Shown here: positions 5,666-11,484 of the stretch, piece by piece
Layout of the letters: every line of letters starts with the position of its first letter
Numbering within the stretch: the stretch's first letter is position 1
Source: a virus
Virus record (IMG/VR): IMGVR_UViG_3300044621_002434
Span: 1 to 29,734 of that record
DNA: 29,734 bases
Strand: one strand, 5' to 3'
Position numbers and translations under genes: made by a program
The notes under the pieces: generated by a model
Told to the model about the DNA's origin: nothing
Database searches by the model: none
What the model saw: the letters and a program-made list of their open reading frames with translations, nothing else

Positions 5666-5748
5666 GGAGCATCTTGGATGCTCCATTCCTGAACCCTGTT
5701 CAGGCATTGTTTCGTTTTGTTAACGAGGGGCCTCCAGGCCCCTTTCTG
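5666..5748 (+). terminator. Three hairpins in a row; the third is a terminator
   Basis: Hairpin 1: GGAGCATC-TTG-GATGCTCC (5666-5684). Hairpin 2: CCTGAAC-CCT-GTTCAGG (5688-5704). Hairpin 3: GGGGCC-TCCA-GGCCCC (5727-5742) followed by TTTCTG. Only the third looks like a terminator; the first two have 7-8 perfect pairs and tiny loops. Confidence 0.7.
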
Positions 5749-5751
5749 CTG

Positions 5752-5758
5752 TATTGTT
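5752..5758 (+). promoter_or_regulatory. TATTGTT box after terminator (copy 3)
   Basis: Again exactly 9 nt after the end of a GC-rich stem (5742). The following bases differ from copies 1 and 2 (ATCTCACGAGG). ATG 5797 is 38 nt downstream. Confidence 0.45.
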
Positions 5759-5796
5759 ATCTCACGAGGCGCGAGCCTCTCCTCTGCTTCCCCACC

Positions 5797-6051
5797 ATGG
5801 AATTCCTTGTTAACGCTGGCGGCATTCTCATCAAGCACGATGAAGAGCAGCTCATTTCCCTCATCGCCAAATTCATCAACGAAGGCAAGCCTGGTTCTGG
5901 CTTCTTCATTAAAGACGTGGGCTGCATTGCTAAGCATGAAGATGGCCAAATGATGATGGGCCGCAAAATGGAAACTCTCAGCCGCCTTTTCAACAAAACC
6001 AGCGACGATATTATGCACACGGTTAAGCGCTGGGCTTCTGAGGCTGCTTGA
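5797..6051 (+). CDS. Hypothetical protein (84 aa)
   Basis: Starts MEFLVNAGGILIKHDEEQLISLIAKFINEGK. It has a strand-turn-helix beginning, a basic middle (MMMGRKMETLSRLF) and a helical end (SDDIMHTVKRWASEAA). The frame is open upstream through the terminator, but ATG 5797 (CCACCATGG) matches the start context of neighbouring genes. No family is recognised. Confidence 0.6.
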   Translation: MEFLVNAGGILIKHDEEQLISLIAKFINEGKPGSGFFIKDVGCIAKHEDGQMMMGRKMETLSRLFNKTSDDIMHTVKRWASEAA

Positions 6052-6060
6052 ACTAGCAAG

Positions 6061-6077
6061 GGGCGCCCAAAGCGCCC
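6061..6077 (+). terminator. Hairpin, weak terminator
   Basis: GGGCGC-CCAAA-GCGCCC follows the 5797-6051 gene by 9 nt. The tail TGCTCTCCCCTCC lacks a U-run, so read-through into the next gene is likely. Confidence 0.5.
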
Positions 6078-6098
6078 TGCTCTCCCCTCCTTAAAACC

Positions 6099-6287
6099 AT
6101 GCAAAACGCTATTAACATTCTCGCCATCAGCAAGAAAGGCAAAAGCCGCATCGGCACTCGCCTCACCACTGGCATTGTTGAACAGGATCATCACGACAAG
6201 CTTTTCGTAGTGTTTCCTGAGCTAAATCAATGTCGATGGATAAAGAAAAACAACGATCCTGATTTTCGCATTGTTGAGGAAGATTGA
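6099..6287 (+). CDS. Small basic protein (62 aa)
   Basis: Starts MQNAINILAISKKGKSRIGTRLTTGIVEQDHHDKL. The strand-rich pattern (KLFVVFPELNQCRWIKKNNDPDF) suggests a small beta-barrel. Its stop shares one base with the ATG of the SSB-like gene (TGATG), so the two are coupled. No family is recognised. Confidence 0.6.
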   Translation: MQNAINILAISKKGKSRIGTRLTTGIVEQDHHDKLFVVFPELNQCRWIKKNNDPDFRIVEED

Positions 6288-6547
6288 TGAGCAGGCAAAT
6301 GACTCTCATTGGCCGTCTTGGCCCCATTCATTATCAAGAGCCTCCTGGAGGCTCTGCTCATGCGTCCTTTGACATTGTGATTGACAGAGGCTCTAAAACT
6401 ACTCCCGTGCCTTGTGAAGCATGGGGCATTCTTGCAGAACAAGCTTTTTCAATGGATGAGGGCAGTTTAATTGGCTTGATTGGCACGCTCACCATTGATC
6501 GAACTGTTCGCATTGAAACGCTTGAACACCTAGGTAGGCCTCTCTAG
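6287..6547 (+). CDS. SSB-like OB-fold protein (86 aa)
   Basis: The line-up with bacterial single-stranded DNA-binding proteins is good over most of its length: MTLIGRLG at the start, a strand FDIVIDRG where SSB has its second strand, TPVPCEAWG-ILAEQA in place of the usual awGk-lAe, and GSLIGLIGTLTIDR in place of GslV.veGrl. It is shorter than typical SSB (about 110 residues of OB-fold plus an acidic tail) and lacks the acidic C-terminal tip, so recruitment of partners through that tip would be absent. ATG 6287 overlaps the previous stop. A role on phage single-stranded DNA during replication is inferred. Confidence 0.55.
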   Translation: MSRQMTLIGRLGPIHYQEPPGGSAHASFDIVIDRGSKTTPVPCEAWGILAEQAFSMDEGSLIGLIGTLTIDRTVRIETLEHLGRPL

Positions 6548-6562
6548 CTTTCTCTTTAAGCT

Positions 6563-6589
6563 GGGGCCATCAGGCCCCTTTCTTTTTTT
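6563..6589 (+). terminator. Strong intrinsic terminator
   Basis: A perfect 6-bp stem, GGGGCC-ATCA-GGCCCC, is followed by TTTCTTTTTTT. No TATTGTT box follows this one. Confidence 0.85.
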
Positions 6590-6602
6590 GTCTTTCTCTC
6601 CC

Positions 6603-6959
6603 GTGCTTGCTCAAGCCTTCGCTTCTACCGTCATCGTTAATGCTCAAGGCAAGCCCTGGCAACCATCATCGTTTCCCACGTTTGTCATCACTGCTTGCTG
6701 CCCCTTCTCAGAGCCTCTAGACGACGCTGCCAATCTTGCCCTCCATCGTTCCCTTCAAAAGCGCCTGCAGCGGCTTCTAGGCGTTTTAATGGAGGAAGTG
6801 GTGGGGATGGCTCCTGATGGGAGCTGGAAAGAGCTGAGTTGGGCAGTGACAGGCATCAGCGAACAGCAAGCCATTGACCTTGGCAGGCTTTACTACCAAT
6901 GGGCCATCTTTCGCTTTGATGAAGAGGGGAGGACTATTCTTAGCTGCTGGCAAGACTAA
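6603..6959 (+). CDS. DUF3293-like protein (about 118 aa)
   Basis: The order of motifs fits DUF3293: a strand with FVITACCPFSEPLDDAAN, a helix of about 20 residues, VGMAPDGSWKELSWAVTGIS, then AIDLGRLYYQWAIFRFDEEG. Members are small proteins of unknown function found in bacteria and phages. The start is uncertain. There is no ATG. GTG 6603 is preferred because the TTG at 6588 lies in the T-run of the terminator, but that TTG would add 5 residues. It is the last gene before the repeat region. Confidence 0.55.
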   Translation: MLAQAFASTVIVNAQGKPWQPSSFPTFVITACCPFSEPLDDAANLALHRSLQKRLQRLLGVLMEEVVGMAPDGSWKELSWAVTGISEQQAIDLGRLYYQWAIFRFDEEGRTILSCWQD

Positions 6960-6983
6960 GCCGCCCCAGCGGCTGGAAAATTA

Positions 6984-7105
6984 GAACTGGACAAGGTTGT
7001 ATCTGTAGAAATTTTGGGACTCGCCAGCTTCCTATCAGGAAAAATTTTGGAACTAGCCAGGGTCGTATCTAGGGTCCGGCCAGAGTTCTATCAGGCTTCT
7101 TTTAT
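6984..7105. repeat. Degenerate tandem repeat, AAATTTTGG family
   Basis: Two clear units of about 33 nt contain AAATTTTGGGACTCGCCAG and AAATTTTGGAACTAGCCAG. Two shorter relatives follow, ending in GGCCAG and TATCAGG. Each unit also holds a TATC(n)GG element. There is no gene in this stretch. Confidence 0.6.
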
Positions 7106-7144
7106 ACCGTTTCATAATACTATTGTTTAATAACGCTACCGTTT

Positions 7145-7186
7145 TATGCGCCAAGCCGCATTATGGGCTTATGCGTCAAGCCGCAT
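7145..7186. repeat. Two copies of TATGCGYCAAGCCGCAT
   Basis: A 17-nt direct repeat with one difference (C/T), the copies separated by about 8 nt. Each copy has short internal self-complementarity (ATGCG...CGCAT), so each could fold into a small hairpin. Confidence 0.6.
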
Positions 7187-7212
7187 GGCCGAATTCTCTG
7201 CTCTAACTGTGG

Positions 7213-7560
7213 CGGCCTTAAGTGATGCCTACTCATGCGGGCCTTAAGTGATGCCTACTCGTGCGCCGGGGTTTGTGATGCCTACTGGCGCGCGCTGGTT
7301 TGTGATGCCTACTCGTGGCCGCCAGTTCTCCACCCTTACCTGCGCGCGCCAGTTCTCCACCCTTACTCGTGACGCGTGCTGGGTGATGCCTACCCTCGCG
7401 TGCTAGGTGATACCTACCCTCGCGTGCTAGGTGATACCTACCCGTTGCGCCAGTAGGCGAGCCTATGGTGTGCTGATTCCTGGCCAGTAGGTGATGCGAA
7501 CTGCGCGCGCCAGTAGGTGGCAATATTTGCGCCAGTATTTGCGCCAGTAAGTGATAATAT
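7213..7560. repeat. Tandem array of about 13 units, ~27-nt period
   Basis: The core GTGATGCCTACYC or a diverged form begins near 7222, 7248, 7275, 7302, (7329), (7356), 7383, 7407, 7431, 7457, 7491, 7517 and 7551. Spacing is mostly 26-27 nt, with two of 24 and two of 34. Cores are separated by GC-rich palindromic spacers (GCGCGCGC, ACGCGT, GGCC). Neighbouring units are most alike (1-2, 3-4, 5-6, 8-9), as expected from local duplication. Open frames through the array (for example minus 7233-7646) are Arg/His-rich repeats and are not taken as genes. Function is unknown; iterons of a replication origin, a packaging signal or a recombination-prone spacer are possibilities. Confidence 0.75.
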
Positions 7561-7621
7561 TTCAGATTGTGACAATCCGGCCGGATTGGGCCAGCCATGC
7601 CGTAGGTGCGCGCGCAGCGCT

Positions 7622-7732
7622 GGCACTGATAAGCCTGGCTTGTCATTGGGAGCGATTCCGGGCACTGATAAGCCTATCCGCTTATACGTGGCCTTTATCG
7701 CGCCTTCCTATCGGCGCTCTTTATCAGGGGTT
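7622..7732. repeat. GGCACTGATAAGCCT repeats
   Basis: GGCACTGATAAGCCT occurs at 7622 and 7661, each followed by further GATAAG/TTATC-type words (CCTTTATCGCGCC, CTCTTTATCAGG). This is the right end of the repeat-rich, gene-free region before ATG 7783. A NotI-like GCGGCCGC directly next to GAATTC lies at about 7737. Confidence 0.55.
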
Positions 7733-7782
7733 CACAGCGGCCGCGAATTCCCTTTATATGGGGCGTCCCTCGCAATTGAGCG

Positions 7783-8265
7783 ATGCTTGCCCCCACGCTT
7801 CCCGCCTTTATCGCTGGCACCCCAACACTGGCCGCGATGCTGGCCGTTGAGTATTTGGCCGCCCCTGCAGCAGTGCCCACCGATCGCGAGCTCGCGATGC
7901 TGCGCGGCTGGATTCGTGCGGAATTCCAGCGGATCCCCGTGATGGTGCGCTTTGAAGGCACCGATATCCCGCTCCCAGAGATGCTGCAGCGATGGAGCAC
8001 CAGCGGTGTGCTCTTTATCTCCATTGAAAGCATCTCCCATCCCTTCCTAACTGACGTGGAGAATGCATTATTTCGGGCCGTCCACGATTGGCACCACATA
8101 GTTGTGGACGCCGATTCCACACTGAACGGTGAAATACTCACGTTTGAGCATGCATGCACCACTGCACCTAGCGAGATCTGGTGGATGCTGCGCAGTGAGA
8201 TAGTTCTTCAGGCAGCCGCATGCATCGCCACAGGAGAATTCCAACCACAGAAGCTTGTGCGCTGA
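7783..8265 (+). CDS. Phage protein with RAVHDWHH motif (160 aa)
   Basis: The C-terminal half contains LFRAVHDWHH, then a strand IVVDADSTLNGEILTF and a helical end. FRAVHD-x-x-H followed some residues later by F-x-x-x-GE or similar is a pattern I know from phage proteins of unknown function, where HD..H and E could bind a metal. The N-terminal third is hydrophobic and Ala/Pro-rich (LPAFIAGTPTLAAMLAVEYLAAPAAVP). It lies first in a three-gene cassette behind the repeat region. The gene is richer in GC and six-base palindromes than its neighbours. Confidence 0.6.
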   Translation: MLAPTLPAFIAGTPTLAAMLAVEYLAAPAAVPTDRELAMLRGWIRAEFQRIPVMVRFEGTDIPLPEMLQRWSTSGVLFISIESISHPFLTDVENALFRAVHDWHHIVVDADSTLNGEILTFEHACTTAPSEIWWMLRSEIVLQAAACIATGEFQPQKLVR

Positions 8266-8306
8266 TTCTCTCCAAATTCTCGCAAATTCCCTCGCAAATT
8301 CTCACA

Positions 8307-8936
8307 ATGTCGCAACTTAGCCTCTCTCACGGTCACATCTTAGCGGTGTTCTTTAACGCAAATTCCGCCGAACTGCAGCATGGTGCGCAATGGTATGGGG
8401 ACGCCCTTAGATTCTGCGCAGCCGTTGCACAATCAACCGGCTTGTCAGTCTCGACCGTTGCTGGCGTGACTGCTGCACTTAGTCCAAACAACCGATGGAC
8501 GCAGAACCAGCGCGACGCTGAGCGTCTTTGCCGCGCCTTCTCTGCCGGTACCCTCGCGGATGCTGCAGCGCTAAAAGTGTCGACATTTCACGGAAACAAA
8601 CGAAAGGCCTTGCGAATTCTCTCCGGGGAATCCCCGTTAGACGTGCTAGGTGGTTTGAAAGTACGAGCGTTCTATGGTTGCATTCTCGACAACGATGCGG
8701 TGTGTGTGGATGGTCACGCCTACGCTATTTGGCTCGGCAGTTACGTACCCACAACCAAAACTCCTAAGATCAGCCCCAAATTATACGCTTCCATCGTTGA
8801 AGCTTATCGGCAGGCGGCCGTTACGATCAACCACGTTACCGGCGCAAATTACAGTGCCGCGCAAATTCAGTCTATAACTTGGAGTGTATGGCAGCGCATT
8901 CGCCGGGAAGTGCAAAGCGCTGGAGGAGCGGCATGA
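8307..8936 (+). CDS. Conserved phage protein, DUF7178-like (209 aa)
   Basis: The order of motifs is typical of a family of phage proteins: an N-terminal GAQWYGDALRFCAAVA helix, VAGVTAALSPNNRWTQNQRDA, then KRKALRILSGESPLDVLGGLKVRAFY, VCVDGHAYAIWLGSY, and a C-terminal QIQSITWSVWQRIR. The helix-hairpin-like LSPNxxWxxN and vDgHA segments recall a DNA glycosylase-type fold, but no catalytic role is established. ATG 8307 is preferred to earlier codons because the sequence before it (repeated CAAATTCTC) is low-complexity. The stop overlaps the next ATG by 3 nt (ATGA). Confidence 0.6.
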   Translation: MSQLSLSHGHILAVFFNANSAELQHGAQWYGDALRFCAAVAQSTGLSVSTVAGVTAALSPNNRWTQNQRDAERLCRAFSAGTLADAAALKVSTFHGNKRKALRILSGESPLDVLGGLKVRAFYGCILDNDAVCVDGHAYAIWLGSYVPTTKTPKISPKLYASIVEAYRQAAVTINHVTGANYSAAQIQSITWSVWQRIRREVQSAGGAA

Positions 8937-9124
8937 TCCGCTTAGCACTGACTGACAGCCAGGCCTTGGCAGTTCTAGCGGCCTTGGAAGCTTGGCAGAA
9001 TCAGCAGCCGTTGACGGCCTTGGAAACCCCCATAGGCAGGCTCACTGCAGCCGGAATTGCCGCCCCATACGCCACGGCCCTGGAAGCACTGGAAGCCCGC
9101 TACGGCCCTCTCCAGCGGCCGTAG
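8933..9124 (+). CDS. Small Ala/Leu-rich protein (63 aa)
   Basis: ATG 8933 overlaps the previous stop and has a good ribosome binding site (GGAGGAG, 7-8 nt upstream), which decides the start against earlier codons in frame. The product, MIRLALTDSQALAVLAALEAW..., is two Ala/Leu-rich helices around a short loop (PLTALETPIGRL). No family is recognised. A terminator follows 15 nt after the stop. Confidence 0.65.
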   Translation: MIRLALTDSQALAVLAALEAWQNQQPLTALETPIGRLTAAGIAAPYATALEALEARYGPLQRP

Positions 9125-9138
9125 GATGGCAAGCCTGC

Positions 9139-9168
9139 AAGGCCTCGCCACTAGGCGGGGCCTTTTGT
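9139..9168 (+). terminator. Strong intrinsic terminator
   Basis: The long stem AAGGCCTCGCC-ACTA-GGCGGGGCCTT (one G-T pair) ends in TTTTGTT. It closes the cassette 7783-9124. Confidence 0.85.
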
Positions 9169-9253
9169 TATGCGCAGTGTAGGGATCAGCAGCCATTTGC
9201 GAGCCCCTAGCACACTGCCAAACCCTTTGCGGCCTTTGTAACGTATTGTAAAA

Positions 9254-9271
9254 CTGTATCAACGGATACAG
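9254..9271. repeat. Inverted repeat CTGTATC-AACG-GATACAG
   Basis: A perfect 7-bp inverted repeat in the 9169-9375 gap, which holds no gene I can support. A shorter relative, GTATC-N5-GATAC, lies at 10438-10452. An operator-like role is possible. Confidence 0.4.
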
Positions 9272-9375
9272 ACGTGTGGCGCAGTAACAAGGCAAAAAGC
9301 AATCGGGGGGCGGCGGTATATGCTCTCAAAAGTGGCGTCATTTTTCATCTAGATTTTTCACCCAAGTATTTATAC

Positions 9376-9915
9376 CTAGCACTTACCCTTTAGCGCGTTA
9401 GCCAGCATTTTGATTTCATCTAGAGATGCAGCATTTTTAACAGTGTTAGCCCTGTAGCTAATAATCCACACATTGCCCTTTATGTATCCTTTACTGTTAT
9501 CAATGCGATCCAAGGAAGGGCTGTTAGGTAGAGGCACGGATTTTCCTTCTCTGCAACAAGACCATTCCAATGGCACGCCAAATACAGGGCAATTAGATGT
9601 GACAAGAGATCGGACATAGTCCACGTCAATGTTAAATTCCATGCCCTTGTTTTTAGCTCTAGTCCTAGCTGCACATGTCATATACATAGTTTGCATTTTT
9701 ATTGGATTCTGCTTTTCCCACCGAGTAGTCTTTTCTTGTTGGCAAATTTTGCAAAAACCATCCAAACCGTCGCGATTGTTTTTCCGCTTGAAAAATTCAG
9801 AAACCGGCTTAATCATTCCACACTTTGAGCATTTCTTTTTACCCTGACTCGCGAGCGAAAGCTGCTCCGCAAGTTGCTGATTATTCAGGCCCATGTCGGC
9901 AATGGATTTTGGCAA
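9376..9915 (-). CDS. HNH/endonuclease VII-like nuclease (179 aa)
   Basis: Residues 29-60 form a zinc ribbon (CSKCGMIKPVSEFFKRKN...GFCKICQQE). The C-terminal half has CPVFGVPLEW, then SLDRIDNSKGYIKGNVWIISYRAN, the common form of phage His-Me finger/HNH homing endonucleases (DRID replaces the central D-H region; GN-W-S-RAN is characteristic). Such enzymes cut DNA at a target and spread themselves between phages. It lies alone on the minus strand between gene-poor stretches, as a free-standing homing gene often does. No intron ends are visible around it. Confidence 0.75.
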   Translation of the reverse strand: MPKSIADMGLNNQQLAEQLSLASQGKKKCSKCGMIKPVSEFFKRKNNRDGLDGFCKICQQEKTTRWEKQNPIKMQTMYMTCAARTRAKNKGMEFNIDVDYVRSLVTSNCPVFGVPLEWSCCREGKSVPLPNSPSLDRIDNSKGYIKGNVWIISYRANTVKNAASLDEIKMLANALKGKC

Positions 9916-10099
9916 ATATTAACCAAGAAAAACCCAGTGGCACTATGCCGAAAGCAAGTCATCGCAGATGACGCCGCTTGAGGCATTTCAAGACAATAGG
10001 CAAGACGAATGAAGCCCCCAAAAGGGGCGGAATGATAAACAAAAGCGAAGCAGGACAATTTGCATCACTTTCCTTTCCATCGTTTAATTTCTTGAGAAA

Positions 10100-10117
10100 G
10101 GAGGCCTTAGGGCCTCC
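10100..10117 (-). terminator. GC-rich hairpin, likely minus-strand terminator
   Basis: GGAGGCC-TTAG-GGCCTCC lies 3 nt beyond the stop of the minus-strand 47-codon gene. The minus-strand tail is TTTCTC, a weak U-tract. The 9916-10120 gap otherwise holds only a further short stem (GCCCC-CAAAA-GGGGC, 10014-10028). Confidence 0.5.
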
Positions 10118-10120
10118 GTG

Positions 10121-10264
10121 CTAGACCTTCTTGATATAGAAAAAGCTTTTTAGTCCTCTCCTGGCAGCGACGCGCACGAAGGGAAGCCCTTTACTTAGGA
10201 ACAGGACCAGCCTTTTGTTTTTCGCTGCTCGGAGGGGAAGCTCGCCTTTGGGGCTCGCGGTCAT
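10121..10264 (-). CDS. Small basic protein (47 aa), minus strand
   Basis: ATG at 10264-10262 and TAG at 10123-10121 give MTASPKGELPLRAAKNKRLVLFLSKG..., ending RVAARRGLKSFFYIKKV. It is strongly basic with two hydrophobic stretches. It is believed because its codons end exactly before a hairpin. Its start codon lies inside an inverted repeat (10224-10275), which could affect translation. No Shine-Dalgarno sequence and no family are seen, so confidence is low. Confidence 0.35.
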   Translation of the reverse strand: MTASPKGELPLRAAKNKRLVLFLSKGLPFVRVAARRGLKSFFYIKKV

Positions 10265-10275
10265 GATCGAGCAGC
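10224..10275. repeat. Inverted repeat GCTGCTCG...CGAGCAGC
   Basis: Perfect 8-bp arms (10224-10231, 10268-10275) enclose the start codon of the minus-strand 47-codon gene and a GCTCGC direct repeat. Confidence 0.45.
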
Positions 10276-10296
10276 TTGCTTAGCTTTTTGTCAGTA

Positions 10297-10350
10297 GACG
10301 CTCCGCCCTTCGGGGCTACGCTCGCTTGAGGCTCTCGTCTGAGGAGCGTC
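10297..10350. repeat. Inverted repeat GACGCTCC...GGAGCGTC
   Basis: Perfect 8-bp arms (10297-10304, 10343-10350) enclose short stems of their own (for example GAG...CTC). The stretch 10265-10582 has no gene I can support; a TTG-started frame at 10326-10556 has an unconvincing composition. Confidence 0.45.
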
Positions 10351-10582
10351 GTCTTGCTGCGGAGCATTCCAAGCAGTTGTCAGCGGCTCCGCTAAGGCTA
10401 TCGTATCTCGCACTGTGGCTCAAATGTGGCTTTTTTGGTATCAGTAGGATACATTTCTCCAAATTTCTTCCGTTTTTCTTAAGATTTCAATGGGGAGAGG
10501 AGATGCGGCGGAAGAATGTATTAAAAACGACTTACACAGTTCTTGATAACGACTAGCGTGAGATGATCTTCGCAAAGCTTCT

Positions 10583-10774
10583 ATGTGGGGCCTTCCTGAT
10601 CGCCAGCCATTTAATATTGGCCCTTATAAATTGTGGCCATGTTTTAGCAAGCCAGAGTTTCAATGGTTTGCCGCTATTGGTGGAAAGCCGCATTATTTCC
10701 GCACGACGAACGAGGCTCGTCTGTTCGTGAATGATTTGCTTTCCATGGAAGACCCCGAGGGTCTTTGCGATTAG
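10583..10774 (+). CDS. Small hypothetical protein (63 aa)
   Basis: Starts MWGLPDRQPFNIGPYKLWPCF. It is aromatic-rich (FQWFAAIGGKPHYFRTTNEARLFVNDLL) and looks like a small beta-sheet followed by a helix. A perfect 7-bp hairpin (AAGACCC-CGA-GGGTCTT, 10749-10765) overlaps its last codons and is followed by TTTG, so it could also terminate. No family is recognised. Confidence 0.55.
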   Translation: MWGLPDRQPFNIGPYKLWPCFSKPEFQWFAAIGGKPHYFRTTNEARLFVNDLLSMEDPEGLCD

Positions 10775-10849
10775 AGCTGTTTGCTAAAATATTGTGAAGC
10801 GGCGACGTTGGCGCGTCCCGCCTCTGGCCACCTACTACATCTAGATGAC

Positions 10850-11428
10850 ATGGCAAAGCTAACACATCGCCCTCTTCCTCCATTGCAGCTCTTGGAGGAT
10901 TTGTTGATCCTTGACCCTGAAAGCCCGAGTTGGCTGTCTTGGCGCAATCCTCGTAGCAGGAAACTCAAGCCTGGTGACCATGCGGGATGGCAAGATAAAA
11001 GCGGAAGCCGTAACACTGGCTATTTTCAAGTGGGCGTCCGAATGGATGGAAAGGATGCTTTATTCCTCGGCCATCGCATTGTTTATTTTCTGCATTACAA
11101 GGTTGATCCAGGTGAATTCCAGATTGACCATATTGATGGGAATAAATTTAACCACAATCCATTAAACTTGCGCCTCGTTTCCGACTCTCAAAACAGGGCA
11201 AATGCGCCCAAACGAAATCAACGCACGTCAAGTCGATTTAAAGGCGTCTGCAGAAATAAGCGTTCGGAAAATAAACCATGGATGGCATACATTGATTGGC
11301 AGAAGAAACGCAAATACTTAGGCACTTTTGCCACTGAAGAAGAAGCTGCAATCGCCTACAACAAAGCTGCTTCTGAACTGCATGGATCGTATGCCTTTCT
11401 TAATGCTTTGATCGTTCCGGCTAGCTGA
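10850..11428 (+). CDS. HNH homing endonuclease with AP2 domain (192 aa)
   Basis: Residues ~20-60 carry the substrate-binding part (WLSWRNPRSRKLKPGDHAG, then GYFQVGV). Residues ~70-125 carry the HNH core: LGHRIVYFLHY, FQIDHIDGNKFNHNPLNLRLVSDSQN (DHIDG, NN-x-NLR-x-x-xxxxN). The C-terminal part has an AP2 DNA-binding domain: SSRFKGVCRNKRSENKPWMAYIDWQKKRKYLGTFATEEEAAIAYNKAA. This is the classic free-standing or intron-borne phage homing nuclease. ATG 10850 is chosen over an upstream TTG. It stands directly before nrdA, a frequent target of such elements. A hairpin (11419-11440) overlaps its end. Confidence 0.85.
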   Translation: MAKLTHRPLPPLQLLEDLLILDPESPSWLSWRNPRSRKLKPGDHAGWQDKSGSRNTGYFQVGVRMDGKDALFLGHRIVYFLHYKVDPGEFQIDHIDGNKFNHNPLNLRLVSDSQNRANAPKRNQRTSSRFKGVCRNKRSENKPWMAYIDWQKKRKYLGTFATEEEAAIAYNKAASELHGSYAFLNALIVPAS

Positions 11429-11456
11429 TTTGCGCTAGCCTGCTTTCGTTGGTCGC

Positions 11457-11479
11457 GCCCCGCACTGCGGGGCTTTGTT
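11457..11479 (+). terminator. Intrinsic terminator
   Basis: The perfect stem GCCCCGC-ACT-GCGGGGC is followed by TTTGTTG. It separates the endonuclease from nrdA; ATG 11485 lies 11 nt after the stem. Confidence 0.7.
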
Positions 11480-11484
11480 GTCTC

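Noticed and set aside
6588-6602. TTG start for the DUF3293-like protein
   Set aside because: It lies in the T-run of the upstream terminator; GTG 6603 is more plausible, though unproven.
7213-7560. CRISPR array
   Set aside because: Repeats are short and diverged, spacers are self-complementary GC words of about 12 nt, and no cas gene is nearby.
7233-7646. Minus-strand 137-codon frame through the tandem repeat array
   Set aside because: Its sequence is a degenerate Arg/His repeat (SRHHKPAR, GRYHLARE) that comes from the repeats. Spacings of 26 and 34 nt would break a protein repeat, and there is no ribosome binding site.
7735-7750. NotI-EcoRI linker-like sequence (GCGGCCGC next to GAATTC), suggesting cloning vector
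   Set aside because: The whole 7.1-9.1 kb stretch is rich in six-base palindromes and flows into an intact gene; no vector sequence adjoins.
9376-9915. Group I intron around the HNH-type gene
   Set aside because: The gene is on the minus strand in a gene-poor region with no split gene or visible intron core on either side.
10326-10556. Plus-strand 76-codon frame
   Set aside because: TTG start within an inverted repeat, no ribosome binding site, and a Phe/Leu/Arg-rich composition unlike neighbouring genes.
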